From: Stutzerimonas stutzeri
Lineage (GTDB): Bacteria > Pseudomonadota > Gammaproteobacteria > Pseudomonadales > Pseudomonadaceae
Reading direction: 5' to 3'
NCBI RefSeq assembly: GCF_024448985.1
Contig: NZ_JAMOII010000016.1
Location: 22,115 to 86,114, forward strand
Length of the DNA: 64,000 nucleotides
The notes below the pieces were generated by a model, which did not search any database, was not told where the DNA came from, and was given only the letters and a program-made list of their open reading frames with translations. Shown here piece after piece: positions 16,652-25,684 of the stretch. The position numbers and the translations under genes were made by a program. How positions within the stretch are numbered: position 1 is the first letter of the stretch; every line of letters starts with the position of its first letter.

Positions 16652-16873
16652 TCCGCAGCGCGGTGAGAGGCTGCCGGTCTATCCGACTGCAGACCGCACG
16701 GCGGCTCGGCGCCGGTGAAGAAGCACCATGGACGACAGATGCCCGCCGATACAAAAGCGTGGCTGTGAGCGTCTCTCAGATGGTGGAGTTCAGATCGGCA
16801 TAGGGCGGCTTCGGGCGGGCTGGAATGTGCGTTCTTGCCCCAATTCTGCCCAAACCAGGCTTAGAAAAAGAAG

Positions 16874-16908
16874 AAGCCCCGCTACACACTAAGCGCGGCG
16901 GGGCTTTC
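16874..16908 (-). terminator. Intrinsic terminator of tRNA-Ser
   Basis: 9-bp stem AAGCCCCGC / GCGGGGCTT. Read on the minus strand it is followed by CTTCTTTTTC, so it ends the tRNA-Ser transcript. It could also stop readthrough from the left. Confidence 0.75.
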
Positions 16909-16923
16909 AGGTCTTTTCAATAA

Positions 16924-17013
16924 TGGCGGAGAGATAGGGATTTGAACCCTAGGAACAGTTGCCTGTTCAACGGATTTCGAATCCGTCCCGTTCGGCCACT
17001 CCGGCATCTCTCC
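16924..17013 (-). tRNA. tRNA-Ser (anticodon CGA)
   Basis: 90 nt including an encoded CCA end. The acceptor stem GGAGAGA pairs with TCTCTCC and the discriminator is G, as in serine tRNAs. The anticodon loop TTCGAAA gives CGA, reading UCG. A long variable arm (about 20 nt) and the T loop GGTTCAAATCC are present. It lies upstream of a terminator and downstream of purC on the same strand. Confidence 0.97.
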
Positions 17014-17157
17014 AGCGGCGCGCATCATAGCAGTTCGCGGGCGATTGTCGAACCCCAGGAAGGTGTTTTTTCGCTCGCTATTCAGGATGTTGCGCTAAAC
17101 CCCTAACGCTTTTGTCATGGCTGAAGCGGCCCACTCCGCTCCAGTCAAAAGCTGTAA

Positions 17158-18027
17158 TCAGGTCGTCAACCGAGTCAGGGCTTCGCGATATTTGTCTGCG
17201 GTCTTCTGGGCGACATCAGCCGGCACCGGAGGCGCTGGCGGCTCCTTGTTCCAGCCGGTGGACTCCAGCCAGTCGCGAACGAACTGCTTGTCGAAGCTTG
17301 GCGGATTGCTGCCTTCCCGGTAGCTATCGGCAGGCCAGAAGCGGCTGGAGTCGGGAGTCAGCACTTCGTCCATGAGCGTCAGACTGCCGTTTTCATCGAG
17401 ACCGAACTCGAACTTGGTATCGGCGATTATGATTCCACGGGTTGCGGCGTATTCAACGGCTGCCGAGTACAGCGCAATGGAGATATCCCGCACTTGGGCC
17501 GCCAACTCCTTGCCAATGACGGCCTCACACTGCTCGAAGGAAATATTCTCGTCGTGATCGCCGACGGCGGCTTTGGTCGATGGCGTGAAGATCGGCTGCG
17601 GCAGTTTAGCTGCTTCCTTCAAGCCTGCCGGCAGCTGGATGCCGCAAACGGTTCCGCTTTTCTGATATTCCTTCCAGCCGGAGCCGACAATATAGCCACG
17701 GACAATGGCTTCAACGGCAACCGGCTTCAAGCGCTTGGCGACCACCGCACGCCCCTCTACCAATGGCAGCTCTTGCGCTGAGACCACGTCCTCGACCTTG
17801 TCGCCAGTGAAGTGATTGGGTACAAGAGCGGAAAGCTTCTCGAACCAGAAATTCGAAATCGCCGTGAGGATCTTGCCCTTCTCAGGTATTGGCTCGGCGA
17901 GAATCACATCGAATGCTGAGAGCCGGTCCGTAGCGACCATGAGCATGCGCTTGTCGTCGATTTCGTACAGATCACGAACCTTGCCGGAATAGATTTTCTT
18001 CAGGCTGAGGGCATTGGAAGTAGGCAT
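17158..18027 (-). CDS. purC: Phosphoribosylaminoimidazole-succinocarboxamide synthase, long form
   Basis: 289 aa SAICAR synthase, an ATP-dependent enzyme of purine biosynthesis that joins CAIR and aspartate. Signatures are [14 protein letters not shown] at residues ~11-24, [15 protein letters not shown], the [14 protein letters not shown] block and [16 protein letters not shown]. The length and the C-terminal part ([16 protein letters not shown]) are those of the ~290-residue ADE1-like type rather than the ~236-residue PurC that I recall next to the same tRNA-Ser in P. aeruginosa. The gene lies between tRNA-Ser and the terminator after bamC, so it occupies the expected chromosomal slot with a different subfamily. 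Confidence 0.93.
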   Translation of the reverse strand: MPTSNALSLKKIYSGKVRDLYEIDDKRMLMVATDRLSAFDVILAEPIPEKGKILTAISNFWFEKLSALVPNHFTGDKVEDVVSAQELPLVEGRAVVAKRLKPVAVEAIVRGYIVGSGWKEYQKSGTVCGIQLPAGLKEAAKLPQPIFTPSTKAAVGDHDENISFEQCEAVIGKELAAQVRDISIALYSAAVEYAATRGIIIADTKFEFGLDENGSLTLMDEVLTPDSSRFWPADSYREGSNPPSFDKQFVRDWLESTGWNKEPPAPPVPADVAQKTADKYREALTRLTT

Positions 18028-18095
18028 TTCGATTCTCGCGGTTCCGAACCTTCGTTACGTTGCGCGGGACGGCAGTGTAACGGCAGGCCTGTCAT

Positions 18096-18131
18096 AAAAC
18101 GAAACAGGCGAAACCGAGGGGGTTTCGCCTG
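18096..18131 (-). terminator. Intrinsic terminator after bamC
   Basis: 11-bp stem CAGGCGAAACC / GGTTTCGCCTG. On the minus strand it is followed by TTTCGTTTTAT. It separates bamC from purC. Confidence 0.8.
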
Positions 18132-18159
18132 GCTTGGCTGGAGTGGACTGAGCGATATC

Positions 18160-19260
18160 TCAGTCCAGGCTGTCCTTGAGCATGTTCAGCACGCGCCGCG
18201 CGACGTCGGCTGGCGCGACGGTGTCGAGGTTCTTGTCGAGCGTCACCTGAATGTTGCCGGCCACATCGCTCACACGGACCTGATAACGCTCCGCGCGCGC
18301 CTCGATCTCTTCACGGTCCGGCGCCCCGCCAAACAAGCGGGAGAAGAAGCCCGGCTCGTCGTTCGGATTTTCCGCACCTTCCGACAGGTTGATGTAGTAG
18401 ACACCGACGCTGCGATCCAAGTCCTCGACGAGGATGTCACTTGCAGCCAGTGCCCGGCCCACACTTGACCAGGCACGGTTGAAGTCAGTATCAAGTTGTA
18501 GCACCGGAGTGCCGCTGCCAGCTTCGATGAGCGTTACTCGACTCGGTGCGTCGAATTCACGCTCTGCAAGCAGGGAGGCTGAACCGCCCTGCGCTGCGCT
18601 GCTGTTCAGACCGACCTGCAGTTCGTCGAGCAATACCCGATCGAGTTCGGCATTGACTGGGGCATCAGGCCAGGCCACGTCAGCATTACTGTCTGCGGGA
18701 CGCTGAACGCTGAGCAGCTGGATCTCGCTCGTGTTGCGCTGCACGCCCGGTTCGATGCGAACCCGGATACGGGTCTCTCCATCGCCCAGCCCAAGGTTGC
18801 GCACCAGCGCTGGAGCCAGTTGATCACGCGTCTGCCAGGCCGTGACGAGCTCTCCCGTTTGTGGGCGCTCTTCTGCAATCTGAAAGCCATTGTCTGTGAA
18901 GAACTGTCGCGTCGCAGTCCAGACTTGCGACGGCTCACGCATCGCGACTAGCCAGCGCGCATCTTCTGACGTCTGCAGGCTGAACTCGCTGGCTTCTTCG
19001 GCGACCAGCAACCGTTGCGGGCGCGGCACCTCGTATTCGCCTGTCGCACGGGTATCGGGGACCTGCTGGGGGATCGGTAGCAAGGGCTCGATCGGGCGCA
19101 ACTCACTATCGGCCGGGACCTGCATCGGCGGTACCTGATGGGCCTGGAGATAGTCGCTACCACGGTCACGGAAATATCCGTCTTCTCCCCACAGCCAGCC
19201 ACAACCGCTGGTTCCAGAGATGATCAGGGCTAGGGTCGAGAGGCCAGCCAGTCGCTTCAT
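18160..19260 (-). CDS. bamC: Outer-membrane assembly lipoprotein BamC
   Basis: 366 aa. The N-terminus MKRLAGLSTLALIISGTSGC is a lipoprotein signal peptide with the acylated cysteine at C20. The mature protein starts with the flexible segment typical of BamC, then two helix-grip domains (about residues 95-220 and 235-360). BamC is a subunit of the BAM complex that inserts beta-barrel proteins such as the TonB receptor and porins of this window. Gene order dapA-bamC is conserved; the gap to dapA is about 40 bp, so they are probably one operon. Confidence 0.92.
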   Translation of the reverse strand: MKRLAGLSTLALIISGTSGCGWLWGEDGYFRDRGSDYLQAHQVPPMQVPADSELRPIEPLLPIPQQVPDTRATGEYEVPRPQRLLVAEEASEFSLQTSEDARWLVAMREPSQVWTATRQFFTDNGFQIAEERPQTGELVTAWQTRDQLAPALVRNLGLGDGETRIRVRIEPGVQRNTSEIQLLSVQRPADSNADVAWPDAPVNAELDRVLLDELQVGLNSSAAQGGSASLLAEREFDAPSRVTLIEAGSGTPVLQLDTDFNRAWSSVGRALAASDILVEDLDRSVGVYYINLSEGAENPNDEPGFFSRLFGGAPDREEIEARAERYQVRVSDVAGNIQVTLDKNLDTVAPADVARRVLNMLKDSLD

Positions 19261-19300
19261 GCATGTTCCTTCATTATTAGATCAGTACACCGGATACCGT

Positions 19301-20179
19301 TCAGGCCAGTACACCGGACTGACGCATGGCGTCGCGAAGCGGCTCCTGGCAACGCTGGCTGAGCCAGGTCAGCGGCAGGCGAATACCGTCCGACATCAGG
19401 CCCATTTCGTGCAGCGCCCATTTCACCGGAATTGGATTGGCCTCGATGAACAGCGTCTGATGCAGGGGCATCAGCAATGCGTTGATGGCACGCGCCTTCT
19501 CCGCATCACCGGCAATGGCGGCAGCGCATAGCTCGCTCATGGCGCGGGGCGCGACGTTCGCCGTGACGGAAATATTGCCTTTGCCACCCATCAGCATCAG
19601 TTCAACGGCGGTGGCATCGTCTCCGGAGTAGACAAGAAAGTCCTTGCCGACCCGATCGAGCACTTCCTGGCCACGCTTGAGGTCGCCAGTCGCCTCTTTG
19701 ACGCCGATGATGTTCGGCACCTTGGACAAACGCTCCACGGTTTCCGGCAGCATGTCGCAGGCGGTACGCCCAGGCACGTTGTAGAGGATCTGCGGAATCG
19801 CCACGGCTTCGGCGATATGGCGGAAGTGCAAGTACATGCCTTCCTGGGTCGGCTTGTTGTAGTAGGGCGTGACCAGCAGGCAGGCATCCGCTCCGGCTGC
19901 TTTGGCATTTTCAGTCAGCTCGACGGCTTCGCGAGTGGAGTTGGCACCGGTGCCAGCAATCACCGGAATGCGACCGTTGACTTGATCCACCACCCGGCGG
20001 ATTACCTCGATATGCTCGGGCACTTCGAGCGTCGCCGACTCGCCAGTGGTACCCACCGCAACGATCGCATTGGTGCCTTCCTGAAGATGGAAGTCCACCA
20101 GCTTGCTCAGGCTGTCCCAATCAAGACCGCCCTGCGCGTCCATGGGAGTGACGAGCGCCACCATACTGCCTGAGATCAT
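19301..20179 (-). CDS. dapA: 4-hydroxy-tetrahydrodipicolinate synthase
   Basis: 292 aa TIM-barrel lyase that condenses pyruvate with aspartate semialdehyde in the lysine/diaminopimelate pathway. The Schiff-base lysine is K161 ([10 protein letters not shown]), with catalytic Y133, R138 and the T44-T45 pair (VGTTGES), numbering identical to the E. coli enzyme. The start at 20179 is set by GGAGTGG 6-10 bases upstream; the in-frame upstream codons to 20260 are rejected. First gene of the dapA-bamC unit, divergent from gcvR. Two later genes of the same pathway, dapC and dapD, lie near 57-60 kb. Confidence 0.96.
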   Translation of the reverse strand: MISGSMVALVTPMDAQGGLDWDSLSKLVDFHLQEGTNAIVAVGTTGESATLEVPEHIEVIRRVVDQVNGRIPVIAGTGANSTREAVELTENAKAAGADACLLVTPYYNKPTQEGMYLHFRHIAEAVAIPQILYNVPGRTACDMLPETVERLSKVPNIIGVKEATGDLKRGQEVLDRVGKDFLVYSGDDATAVELMLMGGKGNISVTANVAPRAMSELCAAAIAGDAEKARAINALLMPLHQTLFIEANPIPVKWALHEMGLMSDGIRLPLTWLSQRCQEPLRDAMRQSGVLA

Positions 20180-20396
20180 GCAACCACTCCTGCCGGAAAA
20201 AGAGAGGCGTAATGGTACAAGGCTCCTGAGCGCTTTGCGAGTACGCTGGTTACATCCCACCGTCGGAACGATCGAACGCCAGCGTTGCGCTTTTAAGGCT
20301 CACACCGCACACGCATTCCCACGGGCGGTGCTTTTCGCTAACCTTAGCCATTTTCGGCTTGGCTGGCCGTCCGATTCATCTTCGCCAGGAACCTGC

Positions 20397-20957
20397 ATGT
20401 CCACCCCCTCAGTACCTCGAGAACAGTTTCTCGTCATCAGCGCCATGGGTCGCAACCCTATGGCGCTCACCAACGTACTTTGCAGAGCGAGCAACGAGAA
20501 TCGCTGCGCCGTAGTCAGTACGCGCCTGACCCGACATGGCGAATGCTGTGCGCTGGTCCTGGAGATCACCGGGACCTGGGATGCCCTCGCCCGCATGGAG
20601 ACAGCGCTACCGAGCCTGGCCAAGAAGCACGACTTCACCACCAACGTGGTGCGCAGCGAACCATCGGAAACCCGCCCGCAGGCACTCCCTTACGTAGCCT
20701 ATGTCAGTTCGGTGTACCGTCCGGACATACTCAATGAGCTGTGTCAGTTCTTCATCGACCACCGCGTCGAGCTGGAAAACCTCACTTGCGACACCTACCA
20801 GGCGCCCCAGACCGGCGGCACCATGCTCAACGCGACGCTGACCGTCACGCTACCGGCAGGTACGCAGATCAGCTGGCTGCGTGATCAATTTCTGGATTTT
20901 GCCGACGCACTGAATCTGGACGCGCTGATAGAGCCCTGGCGCCCGCAAAATCCCTGA
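20397..20957 (+). CDS. gcvR: Glycine cleavage system repressor-like ACT-domain protein
   Basis: 186 aa with two ACT domains: about residues 8-85 (EQFLVISAMGRNPMALTNV) and 97-180 (YVAYVSSVYRPDILNELCQF). GcvR-type proteins lack DNA-binding domains and act by binding the activator GcvA, or in pseudomonads by unknown partners. The start at 20397 has an AGGA motif; upstream in-frame extension to 20103 runs through the dapA promoter region and is rejected. It is directly upstream of bcp (14 bp gap), as in other Pseudomonas. Confidence 0.85.
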   Translation: MSTPSVPREQFLVISAMGRNPMALTNVLCRASNENRCAVVSTRLTRHGECCALVLEITGTWDALARMETALPSLAKKHDFTTNVVRSEPSETRPQALPYVAYVSSVYRPDILNELCQFFIDHRVELENLTCDTYQAPQTGGTMLNATLTVTLPAGTQISWLRDQFLDFADALNLDALIEPWRPQNP

Positions 20958-20971
20958 TAAGGAAACAAGTG

Positions 20972-21445
20972 ATGGCCGTAGCAATCGACCAGCCCGTTCC
21001 GCCCTTCCAGGCCCAAGCCACTGGCGACACCCAAATCAGCCTCGACACGCTGAAGGGCAAGCAGGTGGTGCTCTACTTTTATCCCAAGGACAACACGCCA
21101 GGCTGCACCACTCAGGGCCAGGGTTTCCGCGATCTGCACCCGGAGTTCAGCGAAGCCAACACGCTGATCTTCGGCGTTTCGCGAGATAGCCTGCGGACAC
21201 ACGAGAACTTCAAGGCTAAGCAGGCGTTTCCTTTCGAGCTCATTAGCGACAAGACCGAAGAGCTTTGTCAGCTGTTTGATGTCATCAAACTGAAGAAGCT
21301 GTATGGCAAGGAATACATGGGCATAGACCGCAGCACCTTCCTCATTGACCACGGCGGCGTGCTTCGCCAGGAGTGGCGAAGCGTGAAGGTTCCCGGACAT
21401 GTCGAAGCCGTTCTGCAGGCCGCCCAAGCACTGCATCGACAATAA
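20972..21445 (+). CDS. bcp: Thioredoxin-dependent peroxiredoxin Bcp
   Basis: 157 aa. The peroxidatic cysteine is C45 in NTPGCTTQGQGFRD. The second cysteine found five residues later in E. coli Bcp is absent (G-Q at that place), so the enzyme would act as a 1-Cys or atypical peroxiredoxin. It reduces peroxides in the cytoplasm. The ATG at 20972 follows TAAGGA; a GTG just before it is in frame but poorly placed. Confidence 0.94.
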   Translation: MAVAIDQPVPPFQAQATGDTQISLDTLKGKQVVLYFYPKDNTPGCTTQGQGFRDLHPEFSEANTLIFGVSRDSLRTHENFKAKQAFPFELISDKTEELCQLFDVIKLKKLYGKEYMGIDRSTFLIDHGGVLRQEWRSVKVPGHVEAVLQAAQALHRQ

Positions 21446-21448
21446 GCG

Positions 21449-21474
21449 AAGGCCGGTAACACCGGCCTTTCTCG
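21449..21474. terminator. Intrinsic terminator between bcp and the AI-2E family permease
   Basis: 9-bp stem AAGGCCGGT / ACCGGCCTT followed by TCTCGTT on the plus strand. It lies between convergent genes and may serve both. Confidence 0.75.
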
Positions 21475-21476
21475 TT

Positions 21477-22553
21477 CTAGCCGACGTCCACCACCGGGAC
21501 CGTGGGTGGCCTGCGCGGCCAAGCGTATAGCACCGCCTTGAACAAGGTAGCCAGGGGGATCGCGAAAAACACTCCCCAAAATCCCCAGAGGCCGCCAAAT
21601 AACAGCACCGAGCAGATAATAGCCACCGGGTGCAGGTTCACCGCTTCGGAGAACAGCAAAGGCACAAGGACATTGCCGTCCAAGGCCTGAATGATCGCGT
21701 AGGCCACCATCAAGTAGATGAACTGGTCACCCAACCCCCACTGGAATAAGCCAATCAGGGCGATGGGAATGGTCACCACGGTCGCACCGATATATGGCAC
21801 CACAACCGAGACCCCCACCAGCAGCGCCAGCAGCGCGGCATAGTTGAGCTCCAGCGCCGCGAACACCGCATACGACACCACGCCGCAGATCAGGATCTCG
21901 ATCGCCTTGCCCCGAATGTAATTGGCGATCTGCACGTTCATTTCCTGAGACACCTGAGTAATCAGCGCACGCTCACGCGGCAGGTAGCCGCTCAACCAGT
22001 CGCTTATCTGCTGGCGATCCTTGAGAAAGAAGAACACAAGAATCGGCACCAGGATCAGATAGATCATCAGGCTTAACAGCAATGGCAGGCTGGACAGCGA
22101 CGACGTCAGCACCACCTGACCATAGCGGCCTACCTCGCCACGCATGAAATCGATGCCACGCAGCACCTGCTCTTCGGTGAGCAATTGCGGGTAGCGCTCG
22201 GGCAGAAGCAGCAACAAGGACTGCCATTCCACAAGCATCCGTGGCAGCTCGTTGAACAGGGTTAGCACCTGCTGCCAGACCAAAGGCACAAGAAACAGCA
22301 TGCAAACCGTGAGCGCGCCGACGAACATCAAAAATACTAGCCAGACCGCCACGAGGTGGGGAATCCTGATGCGCTCCAGCGCGCCGACCAATCCCTGCAT
22401 CAGGTAGGCGAGTACCAGGCCGGCAAGGACCGGCGCAAGCATGTCGCCCAGTGTCAGAACCGCAGCAAAGGCAACCACCAACAGTACAGCCAAGACCACC
22501 GCTTCCTCATCAGAGAAATAGCGATGGGCCCAGCTGCGCAACACCTTGAGCAT
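21477..22553 (-). CDS. AI-2E family transporter (PerM-like membrane protein)
   Basis: 358 aa with eight or so membrane helices and the characteristic periplasmic/cytoplasmic hydrophilic segment between residues ~65 and 150. The family block ALLVGVSVVVPYIGATVVTIPIAL and the LHPVAIICSVLLFGGLWGFWGVFFA end are typical. Family members include the E. coli TqsA and Na/H exchangers; the substrate is unknown here. A second paralogue is encoded at 51215. It lies 9 bp downstream of the TusA-like gene and is convergent with bcp. Confidence 0.88.
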   Translation of the reverse strand: MLKVLRSWAHRYFSDEEAVVLAVLLVVAFAAVLTLGDMLAPVLAGLVLAYLMQGLVGALERIRIPHLVAVWLVFLMFVGALTVCMLFLVPLVWQQVLTLFNELPRMLVEWQSLLLLLPERYPQLLTEEQVLRGIDFMRGEVGRYGQVVLTSSLSSLPLLLSLMIYLILVPILVFFFLKDRQQISDWLSGYLPRERALITQVSQEMNVQIANYIRGKAIEILICGVVSYAVFAALELNYAALLALLVGVSVVVPYIGATVVTIPIALIGLFQWGLGDQFIYLMVAYAIIQALDGNVLVPLLFSEAVNLHPVAIICSVLLFGGLWGFWGVFFAIPLATLFKAVLYAWPRRPPTVPVVDVG

Positions 22554-22562
22554 ATGTTTCCC

Positions 22563-22820
22563 TTAGAGGCCTTCAGCCTTACGCAGCCAGTAGCGATAGA
22601 GGCCTTCATCCGCCTCTTCACGTAACAGAGCATGGCCGGACAATCTGGCGAAACTACGAAAATCTCGCTGCGAGCCCGGATCGGTCGCGGTAACCTTCAG
22701 TACCTGCCCGCTGGTTAGTCGGTTGAGTTCAAGTTTAGCCTTGAGCAGCGGCATCGGGCATTCCAGCCCGACCGCATCCAGCTCGGCATCGCAGGTGACA
22801 GGCACGGTCTGTTGGGTCAT
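22563..22820 (-). CDS. TusA-family sulfurtransferase-like protein
   Basis: 85 aa. The signature LDAVGLECPMPLLKAKLEL carries the persulfide-forming cysteine C21 in the CPMP motif. TusA-type proteins hand sulfur to tRNA or molybdenum cofactor enzymes; I recall the Pseudomonas orthologue at this position (PA1006) being needed for molybdenum-dependent nitrate respiration. The ATG at 22820 is preferred because GAGGAG sits 6 bases before it, whereas the ATG two codons earlier directly abuts that site. It precedes the AI-2E family permease gene by 9 bp and is divergent from the BepA-like protease gene. Confidence 0.85.
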   Translation of the reverse strand: MTQQTVPVTCDAELDAVGLECPMPLLKAKLELNRLTSGQVLKVTATDPGSQRDFRSFARLSGHALLREEADEGLYRYWLRKAEGL

Positions 22821-22926
22821 GGTCATCTCCTCGAAAGGAGCGCAGGATACCGACCCGCGCCCGCCCCTGGCCAGCCACCCTGGCACAAGGCTACAGTAAC
22901 GCTCCTGCCTTCATGAGCCAGTCTGG

Positions 22927-24357
22927 ATGAAATTGCTGCGCCCCACCCTGCTGACACTTGCGTGCCTGATTGCGCAGCCGGTCATGGCCAATGATCTGCC
23001 CTCTCTCGGCGATTCCAGCTCAGGTATCGTCTCGCCAGAACAGGAGTACCAACTGGGCCGGGCCTGGCTCAGCCTGCTTCGCGGACAGGTTCCGCAATTG
23101 TCCGACCCGTTGCTGAAAGACTATCTGGAACGCAGCGTCTATCGCCTGGCCGAGACCAGCCAGCTGCAAGATCGCCGTCTGGAGTTCGTGCTGCTCGAAA
23201 GTCCGCAGCTGAACGCGTTTGCCGCGCCGGGCGGAATCATCGGAGTCAATGGCGGCCTGTTTCTTCATGCCCAGACTGAAGCCGAATACGCCTCGGTACT
23301 GGCGCACGAACTAGCGCATCTGTCCCAACGCCACTTCGCACGTGGCCTGGAGGCACAAAAGCGGATGCAACTACCGCTGATGGCAGCGATGCTTGCGGGA
23401 GTCGTAGCGGCCGCTGCCGGCGCGGGCGATGCAGGCATCGCCGCGATTGTTTCGACTCAAGCCGCGGCGATTCAGGCACAACGACGCTTCTCCCGCCAGA
23501 ACGAACAAGAAGCCGATCGCATCGGCATCGTCAATCTCGAACGAGCCGGATACGACCCTCGTGCCATGCCGCGGATGTTTGGCCGTTTGATGCGTCAGTA
23601 TCGCTATGACCAGAAACCGCCAGAGTTTCTCCTGACTCACCCTGTTTCGGAATCGCGCATCGCCGATACCAAAAACCGCGCCGAACAGTATCCGGCTGGC
23701 GGCGTGCAAGACAGCCTGCGATATCAGCTGATGCGTGCACGAGTCGACCTTAAATTCGAAAGTACGCCCGGTCTCAGCGCCAAGCGCTTCCGAGCCATGC
23801 TCAATGAAGACGAAAGCCTGGATGCTGCTCGCTATGGCCTGGCGCTGGCTCAGATCAAAAGTGGCCAACTCTCGGACGCCGCCGCCAGCCTGCAACCGCT
23901 ACTGGCGGAGTCGCCGGATGAGGTCAGCTACAACCTGGCGCAGATCGAGTTGGATATTACCGCCAACCGACTGGCAGCAGCACGCGAGCGAACCCAGACC
24001 CTGCTCAATCTCTACCCCAGCAGTTACCCGGTACGCCAGACGCATATCGATCTGCTGATAAAGGAAGACAAGCTGCAAGAGGCCGAGCAAGAGCTGGACA
24101 AACTGGTCGAAGCACGCCCCAAGGACCCGGACATTTGGTATCAGGTTTCAGAGATCCGGGGACTCACCGGAAACATACTGGGGCTGCACCAGGGCCGAGC
24201 TGAGTTCTTCGCCCTGGTCGGGGATTACGATCAGGCGATCGAGCAACTGGATCTCGCCAAGCGCCGATCGAGCAATTTTCAGACAGCCGCACGTATCGAC
24301 GCCCGACAGAAACAGCTGATCGAAGAGAAGCGAATGATCGAGGAGATGCTGCGCTGA
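22927..24357 (+). CDS. BepA-like M48 metalloprotease with TPR domain
   Basis: 476 aa. A signal peptide (residues 1-21, ending QPVMA) targets the periplasm. The zinc motif HELAH is at residues 127-131, with the third ligand in NEQEADRIGI about 65 residues later. The C-terminal half (from ~260) is made of tetratricopeptide repeats. BepA-type proteins act both as chaperones for outer-membrane assembly with the BAM complex and as proteases for stalled LptD. Possible alternative: the LoiP/YcaL group, but the TPR half supports BepA. Convergent with nadA. Confidence 0.9.
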   Translation: MKLLRPTLLTLACLIAQPVMANDLPSLGDSSSGIVSPEQEYQLGRAWLSLLRGQVPQLSDPLLKDYLERSVYRLAETSQLQDRRLEFVLLESPQLNAFAAPGGIIGVNGGLFLHAQTEAEYASVLAHELAHLSQRHFARGLEAQKRMQLPLMAAMLAGVVAAAAGAGDAGIAAIVSTQAAAIQAQRRFSRQNEQEADRIGIVNLERAGYDPRAMPRMFGRLMRQYRYDQKPPEFLLTHPVSESRIADTKNRAEQYPAGGVQDSLRYQLMRARVDLKFESTPGLSAKRFRAMLNEDESLDAARYGLALAQIKSGQLSDAAASLQPLLAESPDEVSYNLAQIELDITANRLAAARERTQTLLNLYPSSYPVRQTHIDLLIKEDKLQEAEQELDKLVEARPKDPDIWYQVSEIRGLTGNILGLHQGRAEFFALVGDYDQAIEQLDLAKRRSSNFQTAARIDARQKQLIEEKRMIEEMLR

Positions 24358-24388
24358 GCGTGCAGCAGCACCCTCGAGGACAATGATG

Positions 24389-25447
24389 TCAGGCGTTGCC
24401 AGCCTGCTTGATACGCGCAGCCTGAGTGAAATCCAGCATGCGCTTGAGCGGCTTGACCGCCCGCGGAACCAAGGCTGGATCGACGAATATCTCGTTGCTG
24501 CCGGTGCGCAGGCAATGCAGCGTACGCTCGAGCGTGTTCATCGCCATCCATGGGCAATGTGCGCAGCTACGGCAGGCGGCTCCGCTACCGGCCGTCGGCG
24601 CCTCGATAAACGCCTTATCAGGACAAAGCTGCTGCATCTTGTAAAAGATGCCGCGGTCGGTGGCAACGATGAAAGTTGGATTCGTCAGCGTCTGGGCCGC
24701 CTTGATCAGCTGACTGGTGGACCCAACGGCATCCGCCAGAGCGATCACCGATTCAGGTGACTCAGGATGAACCAGAACGGCAGCATCCGGATATAACGCC
24801 TTCATATCTTCGAGCTGCTTCGCCTTGAATTCTTCATGGACGATGCAGGCGCCATCCCAGAGCAGCATGTCGGCTCCGGTTTCACGCTGCACATAGCTGC
24901 CGAGATGCTTATCTGGAGCCCAGATGATCTTCTCGCCGTTATCCATCAGGCTTTCGACGATTTCCAGCGCACAACTCGAGGTAACTACCCAGTCAGCCCG
25001 AGCCTTCACAGCCGCCGAAGTATTGGCATAGACCACGACGGTGCGCTCTGGATGCTGATCACAAAAAGCCGAAAACTCTTCCACCGGGCAACCGAGGTCC
25101 AGCGAGCAGGTGGCCTCCAATGTCGGCATCAGCACCCGCTTTTCAGGATTGAGGATCTTCGCCGTCTCACCCATGAACTTGACGCCCGCGACCACCACGG
25201 TCTGCGCTGAGTGTTCGTTGCCGAAGCGGGCCATCTCCAGCGAATCGGAAACACAGCCTCCGGTTTCCTCGGCGAGCGACTGGATCACCGGGTCGGTGTA
25301 GTAATGCGCCACGAGCACCGCATTCTGGCGCTTCAACTCGACAGCGATATCGTCGCGCAATTGCGCTTCCTGCTCGGGCGACAGCGGCTGGGGTTGTTTG
25401 GCTGCCAGGTGAGCCTGCACAAGAATGCGTTCGGGTATCTGCGTCAT
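24389..25447 (-). CDS. nadA: Quinolinate synthase A
   Basis: 352 aa 4Fe-4S enzyme that condenses iminoaspartate and dihydroxyacetone phosphate to quinolinate for NAD synthesis. Visible signatures are [14 protein letters not shown], the cluster ligand cysteines in [11 protein letters not shown] and [13 protein letters not shown], and [11 protein letters not shown]. The length matches the proteobacterial type. The partner nadB is not in the window. Confidence 0.95.
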   Translation of the reverse strand: MTQIPERILVQAHLAAKQPQPLSPEQEAQLRDDIAVELKRQNAVLVAHYYTDPVIQSLAEETGGCVSDSLEMARFGNEHSAQTVVVAGVKFMGETAKILNPEKRVLMPTLEATCSLDLGCPVEEFSAFCDQHPERTVVVYANTSAAVKARADWVVTSSCALEIVESLMDNGEKIIWAPDKHLGSYVQRETGADMLLWDGACIVHEEFKAKQLEDMKALYPDAAVLVHPESPESVIALADAVGSTSQLIKAAQTLTNPTFIVATDRGIFYKMQQLCPDKAFIEAPTAGSGAACRSCAHCPWMAMNTLERTLHCLRTGSNEIFVDPALVPRAVKPLKRMLDFTQAARIKQAGNA

Positions 25448-25653
25448 ATTCGCGGTCCTGCAAAAGCACGTTATTGCATGAAGCGCCGAGTATACCCGGC
25501 CAGCCTGTTCGAATCGGACGAGGCGAAAGAGGAAGACAGTGCGAGGTGCAGTCCGCCGCTCCCTGCCCGCTCAAGGGGCAGGAATACTAGCTGAAGCGTC
25601 TGCAAAAGGGAAAGCGAGGGGGCAAACGAAGGGTGTTTAGGCTCACCCAAATG

Positions 25654-25681
25654 AAAACCGCCGGCATTTGCCGGCGGTTTT
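25654..25681 (-). terminator. Intrinsic terminator of the CoA transferase gene
   Basis: 11-bp stem AAAACCGCCGG / CCGGCGGTTTT with a 6-base loop, located 4 bases beyond the stop codon on the minus strand. Confidence 0.8.
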
Positions 25682-25684
25682 CGA

